Shown here: positions 43,359-52,356 of the stretch, in pieces
How positions within the stretch are numbered: the first letter of the stretch is position 1
Layout: each line of letters opens with the position of its first letter
NCBI RefSeq assembly: GCF_014650775.1
Contig: NZ_BMVP01000003.1
Location: 186,001-250,000, forward strand
From: Streptomyces cirratus
GTDB lineage: Bacteria > Actinomycetota > Actinomycetes > Streptomycetales > Streptomycetaceae
Length of the DNA: 64,000 nt
Direction: 5' to 3'
The notes under the pieces: generated by a model
Databases searched by the model: none
What the model saw: the letters and a program-made list of their open reading frames with translations, nothing else
Told to the model about the DNA's origin: nothing
Made by a program: the position numbers and the translations under genes

Positions 43359-44339
43359 TCAGTCCCGGCCTGCCAGGCTGCGGGACCTGGCCTGCAGGAA
43401 CACCTCCTCGGCCAGTGCCTGGTCGGCCGGGGCGCGGGTCCGGTAGGCCCATGGCAAGGGGGTCCAGTACGGGCCGATCGCGTCGAAGACGCGGGCCGCC
43501 TCCTCGAACCGGTGGGCTCCCCACAGGGCGTGGGCGAGGTGGTTCAGGTCCAGCGGGGAGACGCGGCGCGGGTCGGCGGAGAGGAACCAGCGGTCCAAGG
43601 CGTGGCCGGCGTCGCGAATGGCCTCCTCGGCGACCCAGTGCAGGTCCAGCGCCTTCTCCTGGCCGCGTTCGCGACGGTAGCGCTCGACGCGTACGTAGAG
43701 CGGCAGGACGTGGGCGGCGGACCCGGGCGGGGCGGAACCGGCCGCCCAGTGCGCGAAGTTGGCGGCCTCGGTGAGCGGTCCGGGCGTGCCCGCGTACACG
43801 AACTGGAGCATCCGGTGGTAAGCCTCGCGGTTGTGCGGGTCCCGCTCGTCGGCCTCGGCCAGGATGCCCCAGGGGCCGGCGGGCAGCATCGGGCCGGGCG
43901 GTGCGAGCCGGTGTTCGTCCATCCGGCGGTCTTCGTCGAGGGGTGCGAGCGCGAGCAGGCAGACCCAGGGCACGGGGTCGGCCGGTCTGATGGCGGCGGT
44001 GTCGCGGCAGGCCGTCCAGGCTTCCTGCCACAGCTCGCGGGTGCGCGGGTGTCCGGAGCGGTGGGCGCGGACGGCGCGTTCGACGGTGACGCGGGTGTGC
44101 ATCACGGCGGCGGGGGCACTGTGGGGTTCCTCGGCGCGCCACGCCTGGACCACGTCGGATCCGGCGGCGACCGCGGCGAGGACCTGGGTGCGCTGGGTCC
44201 ACAGCCCCCAGCCCTCGGTGCGTTCGAGCATGCGCGCCATCGACACCCAGCGACCGGTGCGCAGGTCCTGGACGGCCACGCGCAGCTCGTTGTCGTGGCC
44301 GGCGGGGTGGTAGACGGGCCGGTAGTCGCTGCCCGCCAT
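43359..44339 (-). CDS. Hypothetical TPR-like helical protein
   Basis: The 326-residue protein starts YRPVYHPAGHDNELRVAVQD (from residue 6) and is built of helices with Trp-rich turns, e.g. TEGWGLWTQRTQVLAAVAAG. It is reminiscent of uncharacterised streptomycete proteins with TPR-like repeats. No catalytic motif, signal peptide or membrane helix is seen. It lies upstream of the APC permease on the same strand and may share its transcript. Confidence 0.6.
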   Translation of the reverse strand: MAGSDYRPVYHPAGHDNELRVAVQDLRTGRWVSMARMLERTEGWGLWTQRTQVLAAVAAGSDVVQAWRAEEPHSAPAAVMHTRVTVERAVRAHRSGHPRTRELWQEAWTACRDTAAIRPADPVPWVCLLALAPLDEDRRMDEHRLAPPGPMLPAGPWGILAEADERDPHNREAYHRMLQFVYAGTPGPLTEAANFAHWAAGSAPPGSAAHVLPLYVRVERYRRERGQEKALDLHWVAEEAIRDAGHALDRWFLSADPRRVSPLDLNHLAHALWGAHRFEEAARVFDAIGPYWTPLPWAYRTRAPADQALAEEVFLQARSRSLAGRD

Positions 44340-44607
44340 CACCTCGTCCCGGTCGACGGGCGGCCGGGACGGGCGCGTCTTGCGGTTGTCGTGGTCATCA
44401 GTCCTCGGATCGGTTGATCGGCGATCACTATAGGGCGACCGGCCCCTCCCGCATCCAGATTCTTGTTCGAACGGAAATAACCGGCCACCAAAGGCATATG
44501 ACTTTGCGTCAGTGCCGCTCGAAGGGCGTCCGGAGGATCTTGACGCACGGCGTCCGCTGGTGAAGGCTTCCGAGGTCGAATTCGCCTGCACCAGGGACGG
44601 AGTGGTG

Positions 44608-46044
44608 ATGACGGGCCCGGTGCTCGCTGTCGACCAGGGCACGTCGGGAACCAAGGCCCTCGTCGTATGTCCGCAACGCGGGGTCATCGGCTCCGGCTCC
44701 GCGCCCGTACGGCCCCGGTACCTGCCGGGCGGCCGGGTGGAGGTCGACCCCCGCGAGCTGCTGGACTCGGTCGTCGGGGCGGGACGGGCGGCGCTCGCCG
44801 CGGCCGGTGAGCCGGTCGTCGCCGTGGGACTGGCCAACCAGGGCGAGACCGTTCTCGCCTGGGACCCGGCGAGCGGTGAGCCGCTGACCGACGCGATCGT
44901 CTGGCAGGACCGGCGTGCGGAGCCCCTGTGCGAGGAACTCGCGGCGCACGCGCCGTCGTTGCGACAGACGACGGGCCTGCCGCTCGACCCCTATTTCGCC
45001 GCTCCCAAGATGGCCTGGATACGGCGCCACCTGACCCGGGAAGGCGTCGTCACGACCAGCGACGCATGGCTGGTGCACCGCCTCACCGGCGCGTTCGTGA
45101 CCGACGCGGCGACGGCCGGCCGCACCCAGTTGCTCGACCTCGACACGGTGGGCTGGTCGCCGGCGGCGCTCGACGCGTTCGGCCTCACGGGCGAACGGCT
45201 CCCGGAGGTCGTCGACGCGGACACCCGCGTCGGCACCACCACCGCCTTCGGGCCCGCGCTGCCGCTGACCGGGCTGCTCGTGGACCAGCAGGCGGCGCTG
45301 CTCGCCCAGAGCGCCACCGAGCCGGGCACGGCCAAGTGCACCTACGGCACGGGCGCGTTCCTGCTCGCCCAGACCGGCCCGCTCCCCCGCCGAAGCGCCT
45401 CCGGGCTCGTCGGCTGCGTGGCCTGGCGGCTCGCCGGCCGGACCAGCTACTGCCTGGACGGGCAGGTGTACACGGCCGCCTCCGCCGTGCGCTGGCTGAC
45501 CGACCTCGGCGTGATCTCCGGCGCCGCGGACATCGACACCGTCGGCGGCAGCGTCCAGGACGCGGGCGGCGTCACCTTCGTCCCCGCGCTCGCCGGGCTC
45601 GCCGCCCCGTGGTGGCGCGGCGACCTGCGGGGCTCGGTCACCGGACTCGGCCTCGACACCACCGCCGGGCACCTGGTGCGCGCCCTGTGCGACGGTATCG
45701 CCGCGCAGGTCGCGGAGCTCGCGGACGCGGTCGCCGCCGACCTGGGCAGGCCGCTGACCACCCTGCGCGTCGACGGGGGCCTGACCCGGTCCGCGCTGCT
45801 CATGCAGGCCCAGGCGGACCTGCTCGGGATCCCCGTCGAGGTGTCGGCGCTGCCCGACGCCACCGCGCTGGGCGTCGGTGCGGTCGCCCGGCTGGGGCTC
45901 GATCCCGCGCTCGGCGTCAAGGAGGCCGTCCCGGCGTGGAAGCCGTCCGCGGTGTACGAGCCGGGGGCCGGCGCCGGGCGGGCCGCGGAGCGCCGGGCCG
46001 GGTTCCGCACGGCGGTATCGGCCCTGCTCGAAGGCCCGGCATGA
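44608..46044 (+). CDS. FGGY-family carbohydrate kinase, glycerol kinase-like
   Basis: This 478-residue kinase shows the FGGY phosphate loop VLAVDQGTSGTKAL, the glycerol-kinase-type IVWQDRRAEPLCEEL and TGLPLDPYFAAPKMAWIRRH, and the second motif LVDQQAALLAQ with CTYGTGAFLLAQTG. It probably phosphorylates glycerol or a related polyol with ATP. GGACGGAG precedes the ATG. Its stop overlaps the next start as ATGA, starting a three-gene coupled operon with two glycerol-3-phosphate dehydrogenase-like flavoproteins. Confidence 0.85.
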   Translation: MTGPVLAVDQGTSGTKALVVCPQRGVIGSGSAPVRPRYLPGGRVEVDPRELLDSVVGAGRAALAAAGEPVVAVGLANQGETVLAWDPASGEPLTDAIVWQDRRAEPLCEELAAHAPSLRQTTGLPLDPYFAAPKMAWIRRHLTREGVVTTSDAWLVHRLTGAFVTDAATAGRTQLLDLDTVGWSPAALDAFGLTGERLPEVVDADTRVGTTTAFGPALPLTGLLVDQQAALLAQSATEPGTAKCTYGTGAFLLAQTGPLPRRSASGLVGCVAWRLAGRTSYCLDGQVYTAASAVRWLTDLGVISGAADIDTVGGSVQDAGGVTFVPALAGLAAPWWRGDLRGSVTGLGLDTTAGHLVRALCDGIAAQVAELADAVAADLGRPLTTLRVDGGLTRSALLMQAQADLLGIPVEVSALPDATALGVGAVARLGLDPALGVKEAVPAWKPSAVYEPGAGAGRAAERRAGFRTAVSALLEGPA

Positions 46045-47438
46045 GCGTCACCACCGGTGGGGCCCTGCCCGGCGGGGCGTACGACGTGACGGTGATCGGC
46101 GCCGGCGTGGTGGGCTCCGCCATCGCCCGCGAACTGGCCCGGCTCCCCTTGCGGACCGCCCTGGTGGAGGCTTGCGACGACGTCGGCGACGGCACGTCCA
46201 AGGCCAACACCGCCGTCTTGCACACCGGTTTCGACGCGGTGCCCGGCACCCTGGAGTCCCGGCTCGTCCGGGAGGGACAGCGTCGCCTCGCCGCGTACGC
46301 CGCCGACGCCGGCATCCCGGTGGAGCCGCTCGGGGCGCTCCTCGTGGCCTGGGACGAGGAGCAACTGGGGGCGCTCGCGGGCCTCGCGGAGAAGGCGGTA
46401 CGCAACGGCTACCGCTCGGCGCGGATCATCCCGGCGGAGGAGGTGCGGGCCCGGGAACCGGAGCTCGGCCCCGGCGTGCTGGGGGCGCTCGACGTGCCGG
46501 GCGAGTCGATCATCTGCCCCTGGACGACCACGCTCGCCTACGCCACCCAGGCCGTCCGCGCCGGCACCGACCTCCACCTCAACTGCCGCGTCCGGTCCGT
46601 CACCCCGGGCGACCCGCACCTGCTCGGCACCAGCCGGGGGCCGCTGCGCACCCGCCACCTCGTCAACGCCGCGGGCCTGTACGCCGACGAGATCGACCGG
46701 CTCCTCGGTCACGGCGACTTCACCGTGACGCCCCGGCGCGGCCAGCTGATCGTCTTCGACGAACTCGCCCGTGGTCTCGTGCGGCACATCCTGCTGCCCG
46801 TACCGGGCGCACTCGGCAAGGGCGTGCTGGTGACGCCCACGGTGTACGGGAACGTGATGCTCGGGCCGACCGCCGAGGACCTGGACGACAAGACCGCGAC
46901 CGGATCGACCGCCGAAGGGCTGGCGCTGCTGCGGGAGAAGGGCCGGCGGATCCTGCCCGCCCTGCTGGAGGAGGAGGTCACCGCCGTGTACGCGGGGCTG
47001 CGGGCCGCCACCGGGAGCGAGGACTACGCGATCCGGGCGCACCCCGTGCAGCGGTACGTGAGCGTCGGCGGGATCCGGTCGACGGGCCTGACCGCCTCGA
47101 TGGCGATCGCCGCCCACGTGGTGGCGCTGCTCGCCGACGGCGGTCTGCCGGTCACGGGTGCGCGGGAGCTGGAGCCGGTGCGGATGCCGAACCTGGGCGA
47201 GGCCTTCCCGCGGCCGTACCGCGATGCGCGGATGATCGCGGCGGACCCGGAGTACGGACGGATCGTCTGCCACTGCGAGCGGGTGACCCGCGGGGAGATC
47301 CGCGACGCGCTCGCGGGAACCGTCCCGCCCGGCTCGCTCGACGGCCTGCGGCGCCGCACGCGCGCGCGGGGCGGCCGGTGCCAGGGCTTCCATTGCGGCG
47401 CCGCCGTCCGCGCCCTGTTCGAGGAAGGCCGCCGGTGA
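46041..47438 (+). CDS. FAD-dependent glycerol-3-phosphate dehydrogenase-like protein with BFD-type Cys domain
   Basis: The 465-residue flavoprotein has the FAD motif VIGAGVVGSAIARELA, the DAO/GlpA core (GTSKANTAVLHTGFD) and a C-terminal BFD-like [2Fe-2S] region with four Cys (VCHCERVTRGEI, then GRCQGFHCGAAV). This is the design of GlpA from anaerobic-type G3P dehydrogenases. It would oxidise the product of the upstream kinase. Both its ends overlap neighbours by four bases, so all three genes are translationally coupled. Confidence 0.85.
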   Translation: MSVTTGGALPGGAYDVTVIGAGVVGSAIARELARLPLRTALVEACDDVGDGTSKANTAVLHTGFDAVPGTLESRLVREGQRRLAAYAADAGIPVEPLGALLVAWDEEQLGALAGLAEKAVRNGYRSARIIPAEEVRAREPELGPGVLGALDVPGESIICPWTTTLAYATQAVRAGTDLHLNCRVRSVTPGDPHLLGTSRGPLRTRHLVNAAGLYADEIDRLLGHGDFTVTPRRGQLIVFDELARGLVRHILLPVPGALGKGVLVTPTVYGNVMLGPTAEDLDDKTATGSTAEGLALLREKGRRILPALLEEEVTAVYAGLRAATGSEDYAIRAHPVQRYVSVGGIRSTGLTASMAIAAHVVALLADGGLPVTGARELEPVRMPNLGEAFPRPYRDARMIAADPEYGRIVCHCERVTRGEIRDALAGTVPPGSLDGLRRRTRARGGRCQGFHCGAAVRALFEEGRR

Positions 47439-48625
47439 ACCGCACGGTCGACGTCCTGGTCGTCGGCGCCGGCCCCGCCGGCCTGGCCCTCGCCGCCCGC
47501 CTCGCCGGCGCCGGCGCCGGGCGGGTCGAGGTCCTGGAGCGCGAGCAGGACGCGGGAGGCGTGCCGCGCCACTGCCACCACGGCGGGTTCGGACGGCCGC
47601 CGCGCCCCTGGCTGCGGGGACCGGCGTACGCACGGCAGGCCACGGAGGCCGCCGTCGGGGCGGGCGCCTCGGTCCGTACGGGCGTCACCGCCACCGGCTG
47701 GGCCGGCCCCCTGTCCTTGGACACCACGAGCCCGGCGGGCCTGGAGCGGATCACGGCGCGGGCCGTCGTGCTGGCCACGGGTGCCCGGGAGCGCCCGCGC
47801 AGCGCCCGGCTGGTACCGGGCTCCCGTCCGGCGGGGGTGCTGACCACCGGGGAGTTGCAGCAGTCCGTCCATCTGTACGGGCAGTCGGTCGGCCGGCGGG
47901 CCGTGGTGGTGGGCGCCGAGCCGGTGGGGCGGCACGCGGTACGCACGCTGCGCCTCGCCGGTGCGGACGTGGTGGCGGTGGTCACCGAACGCCCGCGCGG
48001 CACCACCGTGCGGGGGATCCCGCTGCTCACGGCGACTACCGTGAGCGCACTGCGCGGCCGGGGCCGCCTGTCGGGCGTGGCCCTGCACCACGCCGACGGG
48101 CGGTCGGGCGTACTCGTCTGCGACACCGTGGTGTTCACCGGCGACTGGATCCCCGACCACGAGCTGGCCCGCCGCGGCGGCATCACCCTGGACCCGGGCA
48201 CCCGGGGCCCTTGTGTGGACGCCTCGTTCCGTACGTCGGCGCCGGGGGTCTTCGCGGTGGGCAACGCACTCCACGGCGTCGAGAGCGCAGCCACCGCCGC
48301 CGCGGAAGGCGCCGCCGCGGCGGCCTCGGTGCTGGCCCACCTGTCGGGCGCGGCGTGGCCCGATGCCGGACCGCCGTTGGTCGTACGGGCGCCGCTGGTG
48401 TGGGTGACGCCGAACCGGGTCACGGGCCTGGCGGAGCAGCCGTTGCTCCTGCGGTCGGGGGAACCCCTGACGGGACCGGTGGTGACGGTCGGGCAGGACG
48501 GGCGGCTGCTGTGGCGCGGCCGGTTTCCGGGCCGGATGTCGCCGTCGCGGTCGCTGCGCGTGCCGCCGGGGTGGACGACCCTGGTCGACCGTGGGGGCGG
48601 ACCGGTCGTGGTGCGGGCCCGCTGA
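47435..48625 (+). CDS. FAD/NAD(P)-dependent oxidoreductase, GlpB-like partner
   Basis: The 396-residue protein has the FAD motif VVGAGPAGLALAARL, a second nucleotide motif VVVGAEPVGRHAVR and the FAD-closing FAVGNALHGVESAATAAAEG. It resembles the second flavoprotein of GlpABC or of BFD-linked dehydrogenases. It probably passes electrons from the GlpA-like partner to NAD(P)+ or a quinone. The GTG start overlaps the preceding stop as GTGA. No GlpC-like Fe-S membrane subunit follows. Confidence 0.82.
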   Translation: MNRTVDVLVVGAGPAGLALAARLAGAGAGRVEVLEREQDAGGVPRHCHHGGFGRPPRPWLRGPAYARQATEAAVGAGASVRTGVTATGWAGPLSLDTTSPAGLERITARAVVLATGARERPRSARLVPGSRPAGVLTTGELQQSVHLYGQSVGRRAVVVGAEPVGRHAVRTLRLAGADVVAVVTERPRGTTVRGIPLLTATTVSALRGRGRLSGVALHHADGRSGVLVCDTVVFTGDWIPDHELARRGGITLDPGTRGPCVDASFRTSAPGVFAVGNALHGVESAATAAAEGAAAAASVLAHLSGAAWPDAGPPLVVRAPLVWVTPNRVTGLAEQPLLLRSGEPLTGPVVTVGQDGRLLWRGRFPGRMSPSRSLRVPPGWTTLVDRGGGPVVVRAR

Positions 48626-48763
48626 CGGCAGGCGCGGCGGCACAGACGCCAATTGCCCTGCGTACACCCTGCTTTGACGGTCCGGGGCGGGGCACCCCGG
48701 GGCAGGTGATCGCGTCGGGCCGGCCTATCATCTGTTCGATTCTCGCCACCCACCTGGCCGGCC

Positions 48764-50149
48764 GTGCCGTCGCAGAGGGGCGGGTGGCGGCTCTTGACGA
48801 GAGGCATCGAACACTTGCGATTGACAGGCAAGCACCGGATATCCATCCTCGCGGCGGTGGCGGCCACCGCCGCGGTCGCGGGAAGCATGCAGCTCACCTC
48901 CAGCGCGTTCGGAACCGAGTCCGACGAGGACCCCGCGCCGGAGGCCGCGAGCTCCCCGGCGGCCCTGCCGGCGGTGGAGGACGTCGACTCCCACGCACAG
49001 GACTCCGCCGTGTACGGCAGCGACGCCACTGCCTTCAAGGGCGGCGTCATGTCGCTGGGCGCACCGGCGTCCCGCTCCGCGCCGAAGTCGGGCGTGGCCG
49101 CCGCGCCCGCGCCGCTCCAGGGCGACGGGTGGAAACTGGGCGGCGTGACCAAGTGGCTGCAGACCGGCTACACCATCAAGTTCTACGACCAGAAGTCCGC
49201 GGACTGGCTGGCGCCGTACGTGCAGGCGAGCGCCGCGGACCTGCGCCGCATCACCAACCTGCCGGTGACCGTCGACACCAAGCCGGTCGGCTGGGACTAC
49301 CTCCGGCCCCGGGGCGAGGTGATCATCGGGGTCGCCCACCGCCCGTGCCTGCCCCCGGACGGCGACAGCATGGGGAACACGGGCTGGAAGGTGGTCCGTG
49401 ACGGCTCCGGCATGGCGAACCTCAGCTGCGGCTTCACCAGTTCCTCCCTGCCCGACACGGCCACCAGCGGCCACGCCTACATCGACGACGAGTTCTTCAC
49501 CCCGGCCGGCAAGCCCACGGCCGCCATGGGTGAGACGTACATGCGCAACCACATCAGCCACGAACTCGGGCACACGCTGGGTCTGGCCCACGCCAACCGC
49601 AGCACGGACAAGAGCGACTGCGCCAAGGGGAGCGACTCCGGCGAGTTCCCGGTGATGTGCTCGCCGGCCTACGCGTACCAGGACAAGCGCGCCGGCACCT
49701 ACGTCCAGCAGTTCGACGTCCAGGGCCTGCGGCTGCTCGCCTCCGGAGCCGGCGCCGTGCTGTCGCCGCAGGGCAAGGTGACCGGCATCGGCTCCAAGTG
49801 CCTGGACGTCAAGGGCGGGAAGGCGGCCAACGGCACGCAGATCCAGCTCTACACCTGCAACGGGTCCGCGGCGCAGTCGTGGATCCTGGGCAAGGACGGA
49901 ACGCTGCGCGCGCTGGGCAAGTGCCTGGACGACGCGCGCAACGCCGGCGCCAACGGCGACAAGATCAGCCTCCACGACTGCAACGGCACGGCGGCTCAGC
50001 GCTGGTCCGTCAACGCCAAGGGCCAGATCGTCCACGTGGCCTCGGGCAAGGTACTCGACGTGACCGGCGGGTCCACCGCCAACGGCACCGCCGTCCAGCT
50101 CTACACGGCGAACACCAACAAACGCCAGGTCTGGGTCACCCCGAAGTAA
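48764..50149 (+). CDS. Secreted zinc metalloprotease with ricin B-type lectin domain
   Basis: This 461-residue exported protein has a membrane-spanning leader (about residues 25-50), a propeptide-like low-complexity stretch, and a metzincin-type protease. The zinc motif HELGHTLGLAH has His266, Glu267, His270 and His276. A ricin-B beta-trefoil of about 120 residues follows (KCLDVKGGKAANGTQIQLYT, then NGSAAQSW and NGTAAQRW), which should bind glycans. It may attack glycoprotein or wall-bound substrates. GTG 48764 is the first in-frame start; a TTG at 48794 is possible. Confidence 0.85.
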   Translation: MPSQRGGWRLLTRGIEHLRLTGKHRISILAAVAATAAVAGSMQLTSSAFGTESDEDPAPEAASSPAALPAVEDVDSHAQDSAVYGSDATAFKGGVMSLGAPASRSAPKSGVAAAPAPLQGDGWKLGGVTKWLQTGYTIKFYDQKSADWLAPYVQASAADLRRITNLPVTVDTKPVGWDYLRPRGEVIIGVAHRPCLPPDGDSMGNTGWKVVRDGSGMANLSCGFTSSSLPDTATSGHAYIDDEFFTPAGKPTAAMGETYMRNHISHELGHTLGLAHANRSTDKSDCAKGSDSGEFPVMCSPAYAYQDKRAGTYVQQFDVQGLRLLASGAGAVLSPQGKVTGIGSKCLDVKGGKAANGTQIQLYTCNGSAAQSWILGKDGTLRALGKCLDDARNAGANGDKISLHDCNGTAAQRWSVNAKGQIVHVASGKVLDVTGGSTANGTAVQLYTANTNKRQVWVTPK

Positions 50150-50174
50150 CCGGCCGCCCGGCTCGGACAGCCGC

Positions 50175-50211
50175 GAGCCCCGGCCACCGCGGTGCGCGGC
50201 GGCCGGGGCTC
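50175..50211 (+). terminator. Stem-loop terminator after the metalloprotease gene
   Basis: GAGCCCCGGCC pairs with GGCCGGGGCTC around a 15-base GC-rich loop. It lies 26 bp after the stop. Confidence 0.65.
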
Positions 50212-50355
50212 CGGCGTCGGGGCGGCCGGTGGATGGCCGGACGCCGTCTTGCCCTGGGCCGCGGGCGGGTGACAGCGTGGGCGGCAGCGCGCGTACCGCA
50301 CCTTTCCCCCGCCCGGAGCAGACCGCCGGGTGGCGAGCCCAGAAGGAAGCGTGAC

Positions 50356-51279
50356 ATGCCGCCCCACCTGTCCGCCCCGCCCCGGCCCGTTCTCCGCGAC
50401 TCCTGCCCGCACGGCACCTGGGACGTCCTGCGCGCCCTCCCCCATCCCCTGCTCCGGCCGGGGGTGCGGGGATACCGGGGTTACCGGATGGACCTGGCAC
50501 ACGGCCGTCGGAGGCTGGAGGTGCCGGACGCCTGCGCCTCGCTGGTGTTCAACCTGGCCGGACCCGTCTGGGTGACCCTCGGCACCCGGAGCGACGCGAG
50601 GGCCCGCCCCTACACCGCGTTGCTCGCCGGCCTCCAGAGCCGGCCCACGGTCGGTGAACACGCGGGCCGGGTGGAGGGCGTGGAGGTGCTGCTCGCCCCG
50701 TGGGCCGCCTTCGGCCTGCTCGGTGTCCCGATGAGCGACCTGGCCGACACGATGGCCGAACCGGCCGACGTACTCGGCCGCCGGGCCGATCTGCTCGCCG
50801 AGGCGCTGCACGCCGGCGCCGGCTGGGCCGACCGCTTCGGGCTGCTGGACGCCGCCCTGCTCGGGTGGGCCGCACGGGCGGGCACCGGCCCGTCGCAGGC
50901 GCTCCGCGAGGCCTGGTGGGAGCTGGTGCGCAGCCGGGGCTCCCTGCACGTGGGCGCCCTTGCGCGGCGGACCGGCTGGAGCGTGCGGCGAGTGGAGTAC
51001 CTGTTCCGGGAACAGGTGGGCCTCACCCCCAAGACGGCCGCACGCGTGCTGCGCTTCCAGCACGCGCTGCGGCTCGTCAACGGCGGCGGACGACCGCTCG
51101 CGGAAGTCGCGGCCGCCTGTGGATTCAGCGACCAGTCGCACATGAACCGCGAGTTCAGGGCGATGAGCGGGCGTTCACCGCGCCGGTTCCTCTCCGAGCG
51201 CCGCACCGCGCTGCCGGGTCCCCCGGGGCCCGACCGCGTGACCGGTCAGGTGACCAGCGTCGTCCTGCCCGGGCGGTGA
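50356..51279 (+). CDS. AraC family transcriptional regulator
   Basis: The 307-residue regulator has an N-terminal effector domain (about 1-190) and a C-terminal double HTH: GALARRTGWSVRRVEYLFRE, then LAEVAAACGFSDQSHMNREF and the family ending SGRSPRRF. AGAAGGAAG precedes the ATG. It stands alone and converges with a secreted-protein gene; its target is not evident. Confidence 0.87.
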   Translation: MPPHLSAPPRPVLRDSCPHGTWDVLRALPHPLLRPGVRGYRGYRMDLAHGRRRLEVPDACASLVFNLAGPVWVTLGTRSDARARPYTALLAGLQSRPTVGEHAGRVEGVEVLLAPWAAFGLLGVPMSDLADTMAEPADVLGRRADLLAEALHAGAGWADRFGLLDAALLGWAARAGTGPSQALREAWWELVRSRGSLHVGALARRTGWSVRRVEYLFREQVGLTPKTAARVLRFQHALRLVNGGGRPLAEVAAACGFSDQSHMNREFRAMSGRSPRRFLSERRTALPGPPGPDRVTGQVTSVVLPGR

Positions 51280-51294
51280 CGGGCGCGGAGCGGA

Positions 51295-51849
51295 TCAGTC
51301 GATCTTGATGGAGCTGACCCGGTTGTCCCAGCCGCTGCGCATGGAGTCCTCCTGGTGGTTGGGGCCGGTGTTGCCCGGGTACCAGTAGCCGCCTCCGTTC
51401 GCATTCTCGGCGAGGTGCGCCGTGCACGCGCCGGTCCAGTAGGAGGAGGTCGAGTTGTCGAAGCTGTACGCGGACAGGTTCTGCCAGTAGCCGCGGTCGT
51501 AGAACTTGAGGTCGCGACCGCCCTTGCCGGTGTACTGGTAGAGGTCGAGCGGCGTGGAACAGGCGGCCTTGACCTGCTGCGTGGAGGCGGTGGCCCGTAA
51601 CTGCTTCTCGCGCGCCTCCTGCTGGGCGGCCGTGCGGAAGCACTCCACCGCGCCGCGCGTCTGCCACACCATGCAGACCTTGGCGTCGCCCCAGTCGCCG
51701 GAGAGGTCCACGGTGCGGCCCTCGAACCGGGCGTACCGGGCCGTGGCGTCCGGGGCCGGGGAGGCGGCCTGCGCGGGTGCGGCGAGGAGGAAGGATCCGC
51801 ATACGGCCGCGGCGGCGAGAGCGACCGCTGCGCTGCGCTTGACGAACAT
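51295..51849 (-). CDS. Secreted beta/gamma-crystallin or I36-like protein
   Basis: The 184-residue product has a signal peptide (residues 1-29, ending AQA) and a mature part with crystallin-like turns (YQYTGKGGRDLKFYDRGYW and GWDNRVSSIKID), comparable to but longer than the I36-like protein at 3910. Three Cys are visible. It may bind Ca2+ or inhibit proteases; neither is shown. GAAGGG lies upstream of the ATG. It lies near the metalloprotease gene, with the AraC gene between. Confidence 0.65.
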   Translation of the reverse strand: MFVKRSAAVALAAAAVCGSFLLAAPAQAASPAPDATARYARFEGRTVDLSGDWGDAKVCMVWQTRGAVECFRTAAQQEAREKQLRATASTQQVKAACSTPLDLYQYTGKGGRDLKFYDRGYWQNLSAYSFDNSTSSYWTGACTAHLAENANGGGYWYPGNTGPNHQEDSMRSGWDNRVSSIKID

Positions 51850-51924
51850 GAAGTGGGTCCCTTCGAACGGGTCACCCGGCACTCGCCGGGACTCCCTCAT
51901 CCTGGGACTGCGCCTCCCCCGGTT

Positions 51925-52269
51925 CTAGAACAAACGCGCACGGCCGGCCCGGCCGCGCCGGCGCAGCGCGAGGCGGTTTCCGTCCGGGTCCCCGGCCTCT
52001 ATGCGGACTCCGGAGGGGTAGTCCTCCGGTGCGGCTTGCTCAAAGGTCACACCACGGGCCCGGAGGGCCTCGAAGTCCGCCCTCAGGTCGTCCGATTCGA
52101 GGAAGACCGGGGCGAGGGCAGGAGCCGCCGGCGCACCGGCCGACTGCCCCGCGGCGGCGGCCCGCGGCCAGAGGATGACCTTCGGGGCACTGCCGGCGGC
52201 GACGGTGAGGATCGTCGTCCTGCCCGTTCGTCGGGCGGCCGGCCGCCGTGCCGGAGCGCCGAGTCGCAC
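51925..52269 (-). pseudogene. Truncated VOC/glyoxalase-like protein
   Basis: The last 80 residues follow the VOC fold (LTVAAGSAPKVILWP, PVFLESDDLRADFEALRARG, then IEAGDPDGNRLALRR). The first 15-20 residues are Arg/Ala-rich and unlike the family, and the N-terminal metal-binding strand (about 35 residues) is missing. It is probably a decayed or truncated gene; a restart further in is possible but would be even shorter. Confidence 0.55.
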
Positions 52270-52356
52270 GCTCGCCGGTCCGGCGGGGGTCGTACCGATT
52301 CATCGCCTCACTGACGAACCGCCGCACGGGAGTGTGACGGGACGGAGGCACGGACG

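Noticed and set aside
41610..44417. 935-codon plus-strand open frame
   Set aside because: It is antisense to the APC permease and the TPR-like gene and has an unnatural Gly/Glu/Val-rich composition.
48728..50500. 590-codon minus-strand open frame
   Set aside because: It is antisense to the metalloprotease gene with its HExxHxxGxxH motif.
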